Virus record (IMG/VR): IMGVR_UViG_3300003690_000018
Location: 1-44,180 of that record
Length of the DNA stretch: 44,180 nt
Reading direction: 5' to 3' (one strand)
Origin: a virus
Shown here: positions 26,051 to 31,914 of the stretch, piece by piece
Position numbering within the stretch: the first letter of the stretch is position 1
How the letters are laid out: every line of letters begins with the position of its first letter
Program-made: the position numbers and the translations under genes
The notes under the pieces: generated by a model
The model's database searches: none
The model's input: only the letters and a program-made list of their open reading frames with translations
What the model was told of the DNA's origin: nothing

Positions 26051-26241
26051 TCATTTTAGGTCAACAACGAGATGATTAGGGACAACCTTATCCCGTCGAT
26101 CACGTTGCCAATTGACGGCTACTTGACAAGCCCTCGGGTAATTTGTCCGGTGCCGGACGACAGCACGTATCAGGTGGTAGGTAACCCGGACCTCGCGTCC
26201 GCAGGCAGCGATGCAAAACAGGCAAAGGTGGAGGCACTGCA

Positions 26242-26616
26242 CTACCATGTGCCGCTACCACGTATTGTTATTGGGATACGATACTCGTGAGTCATGCCCT
26301 TACCGTTGGCACCAAGCGAGGTGAACTTGTCGGCGACATACCAGCCAATCTTTCGCTCACCGGATTTGTTGGGCGAGAAAGAACGTAAGGATGCTACTGT
26401 GGTCATTTTGTCGCCCCCAATTTCCACGGTCACTGTAGCTACTTTCCCTTCAAGCCAAGGGTGGGTGATTAAAACTTCCTCCACACGTGTCGCCTTTGCG
26501 GCTTGTTCTAGGCTCTTTGCATCACCTATCGTTTTGATGTGGATCTTAAAAGCCTGCTCTATCTGAGCAGGGGAAAGGGTTGTAACGTCAAGCTCGCTCT
26601 TTTTGGGTGTAGACAT
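26242..26616 (-). CDS. Small hypothetical protein (124 aa)
   Basis: Starts MSTPKKSELDVTTLSPAQIEQAF with a GGAG/GGAAG ribosome site. The N-terminal half is helical and Lys-rich; the C-terminal half is beta-rich (KVATVTVEIGGDKMTTVASLRSF...IGWYVADKF). It is the third gene of a short leftward operon driven from the promoter at 27578-27606. It may bind nucleic acid or protein, but I recognise no family. Confidence 0.55.
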   Translation of the reverse strand: MSTPKKSELDVTTLSPAQIEQAFKIHIKTIGDAKSLEQAAKATRVEEVLITHPWLEGKVATVTVEIGGDKMTTVASLRSFSPNKSGERKIGWYVADKFTSLGANGKGMTHEYRIPITIRGSGTW

Positions 26617-26641
26617 TTTCTTCCATCTCCATTGCTAGGTC

Positions 26642-26794
26642 TTAAGTGCTTTCTCTACTGTGGCAAACATCACATAAAAACGCATCGACAATGTCTACGG
26701 CGCAATATACGATTGCGCCGCAATCATCGCACTCATCAATCCAATCATCATACTCATCAATCCAATCTTCTACTTCCATCACGTAGCTGTGCAT
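26642..26794 (-). CDS. Tiny zinc-ribbon protein (50 aa)
   Basis: A 50-codon frame in an otherwise empty gap, 25 nt before the next gene. It encodes an acidic tandem repeat (EDWIDEYDDWIDECDD) and then CDDC...C...CDVCH, two CxxC pairs suited to binding one zinc ion. The DNA shows a matching 21-bp tandem duplication near 26733-26775. The ribosome site is poor; an internal ATG at 26779 is an alternative start. A small zinc-binding regulator or adaptor is plausible. Confidence 0.5.
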   Translation of the reverse strand: MHSYVMEVEDWIDEYDDWIDECDDCGAIVYCAVDIVDAFLCDVCHSREST

Positions 26795-26896
26795 GCTTTC
26801 TTGAAACCCCCTTTCTGGATACTAGGCGCAATAGGCGCAAGCCGCGCCTTTATCCTAATTTTGATAGATTCTCCCACAGCGGCGCGGCGCTGAAAA

Positions 26897-26911
26897 TGTG
26901 CAAATTGCAAC
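26897..26911. promoter_or_regulatory. TGTGCA-n3-TGCA operator-like site
   Basis: TGTGCA-AAT-TGCAAC, an imperfect palindrome. It resembles the perfect TGTGCA-TTT-TGCACA at 27739-27753; both lie within about 50 bp of a TTGACATAAC copy. Confidence 0.35.
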
Positions 26912-26946
26912 AAACGGGCGAGCAAAAATACAGCACTATGCACAAG

Positions 26947-26987
26947 TTGACATAACACACTGTCCTTGGTGGGGGTGGGGGGGGTGG
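26947..26987 (+). promoter_or_regulatory. TTGACATAAC copy followed by a G-quadruplex-prone tract
   Basis: TTGACATAACACAC at 26947-26960, then a run of G5-T-G8-T-GG at 26968-26987 on the plus strand, between two leftward genes. The tract could form a G-quadruplex or slow transcription and replication. Confidence 0.45.
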
Positions 26988-27054
26988 CAGAGCCTACCTT
27001 GCCTACCCTGCCTAGAGCGCCAGTGCTCACCTGCCGACCGAGCAGGGCGACTCG

Positions 27055-27549
27055 TTAGTTGTCTATAACGTGGGGTTCTACTACTACTGGCTGTGACTTG
27101 ACTGCCTCTATCAGCAGGCGTGCTTCTCTGATTGCTTCGGGCGTTATGGTCAAGCCTACTCCACCTGGTGTACCTAGGTCTGACTCCTCGTTGGCACCAA
27201 GCGCCTTGTCTACGTACACCGCAGCTTGAGTGCTACCCCGCCCACCTCGTAAGGCAAGGATGGCCTGAGATGCTACGTAATATGCCCTGGCCTCCTCAAC
27301 CGACAGGTCTTCAACCTTTACCTCCCCTGCTATAGCGCCTGCTACCTTGTCGGCTGCGTACTTGCGGTACTTGTCCCACCTCACCTGTAGGGCACGCTTG
27401 CTTGATGAACTCGTGAAGGGTGTCAGCTTACCGCCGTTGGCCTCTACCTGTTCAGCGTCGTCAGCATGCACGCTTGTGCCGCCAACAGGCGGTATCTCTT
27501 TAGCGGTGAAGGTGTCCATCGGGTCAGATGGCTTAGTGCCTTTGTTCAT
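27055..27549 (-). CDS. Small acidic-to-helical protein, possible terminase small subunit
   Basis: About 164 residues from the ATG at 27549 (GGGGG 10 nt upstream); an ATG at 27558 is also in frame. The core SSSKRALQVRWDKYRKYAADKVAGAI and EEARAYYVASQAILALRGGRGSTQAAVYVDKALG resembles the small helical DNA-binding proteins sometimes annotated as terminase small subunits, and no other TerS candidate is present. The resemblance is general, so this is tentative. It is the first gene of a short leftward operon with a strong promoter. Confidence 0.45.
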   Translation of the reverse strand: MNKGTKPSDPMDTFTAKEIPPVGGTSVHADDAEQVEANGGKLTPFTSSSSKRALQVRWDKYRKYAADKVAGAIAGEVKVEDLSVEEARAYYVASQAILALRGGRGSTQAAVYVDKALGANEESDLGTPGGVGLTITPEAIREARLLIEAVKSQPVVVEPHVIDN

Positions 27550-27566
27550 ACGTGTCATACCCCCTT

Positions 27567-27587
27567 AGTATACGTGCAGTATACGTG
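27567..27587. repeat. Tandem 10-bp repeat AGTATACGTG over a -10 element
   Basis: Two exact copies (27567-27576, 27578-27587) overlap the -10 of the leftward promoter and are placed like operator half-sites. Confidence 0.6.
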
Positions 27588-27606
27588 GCGTAACTGTCCT
27601 CGTCAA
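27578..27606 (-). promoter_or_regulatory. Strong leftward sigma70-like promoter
   Basis: On the minus strand TTGACG (27601-27606), 17-nt spacer, TATACT (27578-27583). It would drive the genes ending at 27055, 26642 and 26242. Confidence 0.72.
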
Positions 27607-27738
27607 CGACACTTACCTTACTTGCTGTTTACTCAGCATATAATCAACACTCGCGTGGTACGATGGTTGTGTTGGAGTGACGAACAGCTTGACATAACGC
27701 GAACTTGTTCATCGCGCACAATAATTTTCAGAAAACAT

Positions 27739-27753
27739 TGTGCATTTTGCACA
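27739..27753. promoter_or_regulatory. Perfect operator-like palindrome TGTGCATTTTGCACA
   Basis: 6-bp arms with a 3-nt centre, 38 bp after the TTGACATAACGCG copy and upstream of the rightward operon. A repressor-binding site is plausible; HTH candidates lie at 35.7-37.1 kb. Confidence 0.5.
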
Positions 27754-27882
27754 TGGCGCACGCATCAAAAATCAGCTAGTATTTTATCAGCCCCGCAATC
27801 CCCTAGGAGCCACCACACTCACACACATGGGCGACGGGGAGCGGGCAAGGGCAAGTACGACCTACGATTAGGAGGTTACATA

Positions 27883-28359
27883 ATGACGCAGCAGAAAAGC
27901 AACGCCATTTGTTCACCGGCGTTGCTCTTGATGGCAAGGAAGCACATCTCGAACTGCGAGTCTTCGCAGTTCGAGATGTACGAGAACGAGGTCTTCGAAG
28001 GGTTGGCTCTTCGGTGCGCCACTTGCCTCCATCTCGTAGGAAGTGTAACAGGCACTGCCTACAACAACCTTCAGGCCGCCAGCGTGCTCGATGACGCTGG
28101 TGAGTACTACCTCAGCAATCCATCTCTGGAGGTTATGGCACACGAAACCGTAGGGGAAATGGTGAAGGGTATGAACCCACGCCAATTCCTAAGACTAACG
28201 GTGGAGTTGGCATACGAATACGTCAAGTCCACTATCGACGACAGTGCTCACATGGAGACTGAAGGCAGTCCGCTTGAGAAACTGAACTTCTCGCAGCGGC
28301 ATGCTGCCGTGCTTGCGTTGATAGACGTGCACGGCATACTCGATAAGGAGGACGTATGA
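27883..28359 (+). CDS. Hypothetical protein, first gene of the phosphatase/PPDK operon
   Basis: 158 residues; the ATG has AGGAGG 7 nt upstream. One CxxC (RCATCLHLVG near residue 45) hints at metal binding, but a second pair is not clear. The C-terminal half is helical. Its early codons contain two hairpins: 8 bp (27899-27906 with 27918-27925) and a perfect 16-bp stem with a 4-nt loop (27944-27979). It overlaps the next gene by ATGA. No family recognised. Confidence 0.65.
   Translation: MTQQKSNAICSPALLLMARKHISNCESSQFEMYENEVFEGLALRCATCLHLVGSVTGTAYNNLQAASVLDDAGEYYLSNPSLEVMAHETVGEMVKGMNPRQFLRLTVELAYEYVKSTIDDSAHMETEGSPLEKLNFSQRHAAVLALIDVHGILDKEDV
27944..27979. repeat. 16-bp perfect inverted repeat inside a CDS
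   Basis: Arms 27944-27959 (ACATCTCGAACTGCGA) and 27964-27979 with loop GTCT. This is the longest perfect hairpin I found in the window. It lies about 60 nt into the first gene of a seven-gene operon, where it could act as an attenuator or translation block. Confidence 0.9.
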
Positions 28360-28646
28360 CAAAGGGAACATCTGTCCAGATAGGACAGGGCGAAAACCCT
28401 ATGCACCTGTCTGGACAGGGGAAAGGGTCGCCTGCCGAGCAGTTGCAGGCGATGTCTCTCCTAACAGGAGAGACGAAGAGCGGCCTGGTGCGCCGCCTAA
28501 TAACGCAAGAGTACGTTGCGTTCCGGCTGGAGCGTGTGCTTGCATCACTGATGCTTATCGTCAAGACGATAGACACCAGAAGCAAGCCAACCCCTGCCCT
28601 ACGCAAGGTGAGGAAGATAGCAGCCTCTGCGCTGAAGGAGGAATAA
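28356..28646 (+). CDS. Ribbon-helix-helix-like DNA-binding protein
   Basis: 96 residues. MSLLTGETKSGLVRRLITQEYVAFRLERVL near residues 32-62 fits the second and third elements of an RHH (CopG/Arc) fold: a turn with TGETKSxLVRRLI and then a long helix. It is probably a dimeric DNA binder and could regulate its own operon. A 9-bp hairpin (28454-28474) lies exactly in the TGETK codons. It overlaps the previous gene by 4 bp and abuts the next. Confidence 0.6.
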   Translation: MTKGTSVQIGQGENPMHLSGQGKGSPAEQLQAMSLLTGETKSGLVRRLITQEYVAFRLERVLASLMLIVKTIDTRSKPTPALRKVRKIAASALKEE

Positions 28647-29639
28647 ATGAGAGTGGTAAAGGAGTATCCCTGCTGTGGAGGCAGGGCCTACGTTATGGAG
28701 CACGGTCTTGCTTCTCACAAGACCTGCCCCAAATGTGGGACAGACTGGATGGTTATCGGTGTCAGCGTGGCATCTGACACCGAGAGTCACTCGTGGGAGT
28801 GGTCGCGAATGAGCAGGACTACTGCTTGTTTGACGACCTACCTCTCCCGGCTGGCCCTGTACCGCAGGAAACAGGGAAGTCGGAAGTGGGGATTGAGTCT
28901 GCATAACGTTGTGGACTTTTATCTCCTAACAAACATGTGCGTCAACCTCAGCGCCATTGGCGCTGAGGCGCTCAAGGCGCAGGTTGACTCACAACTTTCG
29001 GAGCTGAGCAATGCGTTCGCGCTCATGCTACGGGACTACCTGTACCTGGCGAGTATGGGTGAGGCAAGACATGGTATGAATGGGAAGAACCTTGGTCTGC
29101 GGATCAGGGAATTCACGAAGATTGGGCAGGGGCGTGAGGCAGCCTGTTGTCTGGGCTTGAAGTATCACCCAGACGACGCTCTACCAACGCTGGTGAATCT
29201 ATTTCGCCAGGGAGAGTGGAAAGGTGGCTATGGAGGTAAGAGCTGGGGCGATATAGCCGCCGGTGCGCTGATGTACAACACCGTACCCAACGCCTTGTTC
29301 ATCGACCATGCCGTGGATTTACAGCACAACAACGGCACGGCGTTCAACAAGGCGAGTGCCTTCAAGCACATGAGGATTGGGAAACCAGTATTGCCCGACT
29401 GGTTCCAAAGCTTCTTGAACTACAAGGCAGAGACAGACTGCCTCCATGGCTCATTGGGTTTCTGGAACCCTCACGAGGCATGGACGCTGGCAAGTACCAG
29501 CACTGTGATGCTGGGGCAGTTGTACTACCCTCTGTACGGAGAGAAACCTGTCCGTACCGTTGACCCCGAAGGCGATACCTTCGGGGTGTATGAGTACGAG
29601 TCGCCCGAGTGGCGGCGAGAAGCGCTGGAGGTGTTCTAG
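28647..29639 (+). CDS. Zinc-ribbon-headed protein of unknown function
   Basis: 330 residues. The N-terminus carries CCGGRAYVMEHGLASHKTCPKCGTDW, a C-x-G-G/CxxC ribbon that likely binds zinc. The rest includes GEWKGGYGGKSWGDIAAGAL and NALFIDHAVDLQHNNGTAFNK, conserved-looking and possibly catalytic (His/Asp/Asn-rich), but I do not recognise the family. The gene contains perfect 10-bp hairpins at 28756-28783, 28946-28968 and 29563-29587. The stop overlaps the next GTG by 1 bp. Confidence 0.65.
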   Translation: MRVVKEYPCCGGRAYVMEHGLASHKTCPKCGTDWMVIGVSVASDTESHSWEWSRMSRTTACLTTYLSRLALYRRKQGSRKWGLSLHNVVDFYLLTNMCVNLSAIGAEALKAQVDSQLSELSNAFALMLRDYLYLASMGEARHGMNGKNLGLRIREFTKIGQGREAACCLGLKYHPDDALPTLVNLFRQGEWKGGYGGKSWGDIAAGALMYNTVPNALFIDHAVDLQHNNGTAFNKASAFKHMRIGKPVLPDWFQSFLNYKAETDCLHGSLGFWNPHEAWTLASTSTVMLGQLYYPLYGEKPVRTVDPEGDTFGVYEYESPEWRREALEVF

Positions 29640-30487
29640 TGTTGAAGTTCCAACACGCCCGCACTGCTGACGAAGCGAGGGCCATCTACCTCAGGGTGTC
29701 TCAGCTCTTGCCTGTCATAGTCCCCGACTGGGGGGCGGCGCAGGAACTGCTCTTTGAGCACGGCGCGCTGGCGCTGGCAAGGCATGAGCCAGCCATGTTC
29801 GATAAGATGTCGGGTGAACAAGAAGTCGTCTCCGCCATTTACTTATACCTGGCGGAGACGCGCGAGAATGTCACACCGGAGTCAATAAACGCCCTGATCC
29901 TGGCATCAGGGCTGGCAAAACTGGCCTATTTCTACCCAGGCCACGCAGAGGAGTTCTACCTCATGGCCCACAACATCGTGCACCTGACCAAGCAGGTCAC
30001 GACGCTTGATGGCATGTCCATCAAGGAGGAGAATGCCTCCGTGTTGTTCGCTCCCGTTGACCATGATAAGTCAGCAGTAAATGAAAGCTTTGTGCAATGG
30101 GTCGCGGAAGCCTATCCACCGTCAGGCAAGGTCAGCGCCGGCCTAGTGGAAGATTTGCTTGATGCTCCCATGAGTAAGAAAGAATACTTCTGCGTAGGCA
30201 TGCTGAAAGTCGGGCCCGAAATTGTCGATGAGACTATCGCGATTGGGAAGAAGGATGACAAGGTGCTGCATGAGCCAACTCCATCTACTCAGGAGAATGC
30301 AGCCCTGCTCGTAGCGATATGGGATGAGACTATCGCGATTGGGAAGCAGAAAGTAGATAAGTGCCTGTCTGAAGCAGCAGCGATAGGCGCTTCGGAAGAC
30401 GTGCAGGTAGAGATGATGTCTCTATCTGCAATACTTGATCTGAAGAAATCCGTGCTTGCTGAGGCGGCATCAGACGAAGAAGTTTAG
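29639..30487 (+). CDS. Helical hypothetical protein with internal repeat
   Basis: 282 residues from GTG 29639, with GGAGG 7 nt upstream; the longer frame lies inside the previous gene. It is mostly helical and acidic toward the C-terminus. The octapeptide DETIAIGK occurs twice (near residues 197 and 229), encoded by identical 24-bp DNA at 30228-30251 and 30323-30346. An 11-bp perfect hairpin lies at 29827-29860. No family recognised. It is followed after 11 nt by the phosphatase-like gene. Confidence 0.62.
   Translation: MLKFQHARTADEARAIYLRVSQLLPVIVPDWGAAQELLFEHGALALARHEPAMFDKMSGEQEVVSAIYLYLAETRENVTPESINALILASGLAKLAYFYPGHAEEFYLMAHNIVHLTKQVTTLDGMSIKEENASVLFAPVDHDKSAVNESFVQWVAEAYPPSGKVSAGLVEDLLDAPMSKKEYFCVGMLKVGPEIVDETIAIGKKDDKVLHEPTPSTQENAALLVAIWDETIAIGKQKVDKCLSEAAAIGASEDVQVEMMSLSAILDLKKSVLAEAASDEEV
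30228..30346. repeat. 24-bp direct repeat coding DETIAIGK
   Basis: GATGAGACTATCGCG and the following nine bases recur 95 bp apart in the same frame; the flanks differ, indicating a recent in-frame duplication. Confidence 0.85.
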
Positions 30488-30498
30488 AGGAGGTTACA

Positions 30499-31914
30499 AT
30501 GAAAAATGGATACAAGCAGAACAGTTTCGTAGGTGTAGGAGGGTATGACCACGGCGTAGGGTATGACCACAAGGATTGTCATACAGGAAACAACCCCATC
30601 CTGAAGCTGGATGGGGGCGAGGGCGTACTCTATGCAGGAGGGTGGTCGAAGAAGGCCACCCATAATGGGGTGGCGGTGGTCGACCTGGCCCCAACAAAGT
30701 ACGGTGCCAGGTCGCAGGAGGAGGTGTACGACCCGTCCACCTTCGGGGAGATAGCCTTCAAGCGCACGCTGGAAGGCATGAAACCTGATGAAGACGAACG
30801 CATATACTTGCCGTTCTTCATCCAGGATTACGGATTACCAAAGTACTCCGTAGAGGTATGGCCGCTGCTCGCGGCAGACATAAAGGCCCTGATGATGGAG
30901 GGCGTGGACGTGCTGGTTGCCTGTGTCGGTGGGCACGGGCGCACGGGCATGGTCACGTCAATCGTCTGCCACCTGCTTGTGCCCGAGGTGGTAGGTGACG
31001 ACCCCGTTGCCTGGATTAGGGGGGTGCATTGCTCCAATGCGCTGGATACCCAGGCGCAGGAGGAGTATGTGTTTGGGGTTCTCGGCATCCCCATCCCCGA
31101 CCTGTATAAACCTAAGGGGAAAACAGGCACCATCGACAAACTCCACACCCCCGTCAGCATAAGGGAGACCCTCAAGGGGTGGGGGATAAAATACAAGACC
31201 CAGATGGCTGGGGTTGTAGAGACAGTGTGGTGCCTCCTGGGGGGGAAGTACCAGGAGGTCGACTGGGTGAAGAAGCCGGAGCGCACCATCAAGGTGCTCG
31301 ACGGCCTTGAGTGGGAGGTGTACGACAAAGTAGGAGACAAGACTTCGCCGGAGGACATTGAGGAGTCGAGGCTTGATGAGCTAAACGAACAGGCAGAGAT
31401 ATTCCTCGCCGGACTCGAAGGCACTGAAGAGGACGCATGCGAGGAGGCAATCTTCGAGTACCTCGGCAAGCTCACCGAGACTGAGGTAGACATCGTAGCA
31501 AATCTTCTCTTCGCATGGAGTGACGCCACCTTCAACAAGGGTAGCGAAAGTGTCGGCAAAGATCGCGACATCCGGTGGAGAGATTTCGCCCTCTGCGTGA
31601 CTCGGGAGGAACTGCTTGCTGACATTGATAGGCGAGCGGAGGGCCTTGCAGACAACGTGAGGGCGGCCTTACTGCCTCGCTATGCGAGTGAGCGCTTTAT
31701 TATGATGCTCATACTTGAGATGTGGGGCATTCCCTTTGCTGAAGAGCGTACCATCTCAGCCCAGACAGGGCTTGGGGAATGGGAGCTGTTCACTGTCCGC
31801 CCCGATGGCAAGAAGAAACGCATCGTGTCCATGGACATGGACAAGGATTGCATTCAATACGAGGGCAGTGGTGACTTCGCACTGTCCGAAGTAAAGGAGG
31901 CCCGCAATGGGTAA
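30499..31914 (+). CDS. Cysteine-based protein phosphatase-like enzyme with a 270-aa C-terminal extension
   Basis: 471 residues. The PTP/DSP signature CX5R appears as ACVGGHGRTGM with Cys142 and Arg148; the usual preceding His is Ala. Asp110 in FIQDYGLP is well placed as the general acid, and CSNALDTQAQEEYVF near residue 180 matches the Q-loop region. The N-terminal 60 residues are Gly/His-rich with a repeated GGYDHG/GYDH. Residues 200-471 form an extension I cannot assign, with acidic helices. The enzyme should hydrolyse phosphoprotein or another phosphoester. It overlaps the PPDK-like gene by 8 bp, implying coordinated synthesis. The start has GGAGG. Confidence 0.78.
   Translation: MKNGYKQNSFVGVGGYDHGVGYDHKDCHTGNNPILKLDGGEGVLYAGGWSKKATHNGVAVVDLAPTKYGARSQEEVYDPSTFGEIAFKRTLEGMKPDEDERIYLPFFIQDYGLPKYSVEVWPLLAADIKALMMEGVDVLVACVGGHGRTGMVTSIVCHLLVPEVVGDDPVAWIRGVHCSNALDTQAQEEYVFGVLGIPIPDLYKPKGKTGTIDKLHTPVSIRETLKGWGIKYKTQMAGVVETVWCLLGGKYQEVDWVKKPERTIKVLDGLEWEVYDKVGDKTSPEDIEESRLDELNEQAEIFLAGLEGTEEDACEEAIFEYLGKLTETEVDIVANLLFAWSDATFNKGSESVGKDRDIRWRDFALCVTREELLADIDRRAEGLADNVRAALLPRYASERFIMMLILEMWGIPFAEERTISAQTGLGEWELFTVRPDGKKKRIVSMDMDKDCIQYEGSGDFALSEVKEARNG

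Larger units (their letters stand above)
25608..26241. other. 634-bp non-coding control region
   Basis: No convincing gene. The plus strand is strikingly G/T-rich from about 25622 to 25690, then C/A-rich from about 25722 to 25830, a sharp strand-composition switch. The region holds a 31-bp direct repeat carrying TTGACATAACACGC, an 11-mer copy TTGACCATAAC, a 10-bp inverted repeat, and a cluster of competing hairpins at 25959-26050. This would suit an origin of replication or a repressor-binding region; which one cannot be told from sequence. Confidence 0.55.
27559..27882. other. Divergent control region between leftward and rightward operons
   Basis: This 324-bp gap holds the leftward promoter, a perfect TATAAT on the plus strand (27639-27644, without a clear -35), a TTGACATAACGCG copy at 27689-27701, and the palindrome TGTGCA-TTT-TGCACA at 27739-27753. 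It looks like the switch controlling the rightward phosphatase/PPDK operon. AGGAGG for the next gene is at 27870-27875. Confidence 0.55.

Noticed and set aside
26072-26290. Plus-strand ORF of 72 aa in the control region
   Set aside because: Protein-like in parts, but it converges into the 26242-26616 gene by 49 bp with only a weak GAG ribosome site; too little support.
27689-27722. TTGACATAACGCG as a classical promoter for the rightward operon
   Set aside because: The nearest -10-like hexamer (CACAAT) is 22 nt away, too far for a normal spacer; I treat it as an operator-like site.
30828-31655. 275-aa Ser-rich minus-strand ORF
   Set aside because: Mirror frame of the phosphatase-like gene; Ser/Pro excess is typical of antisense translation.
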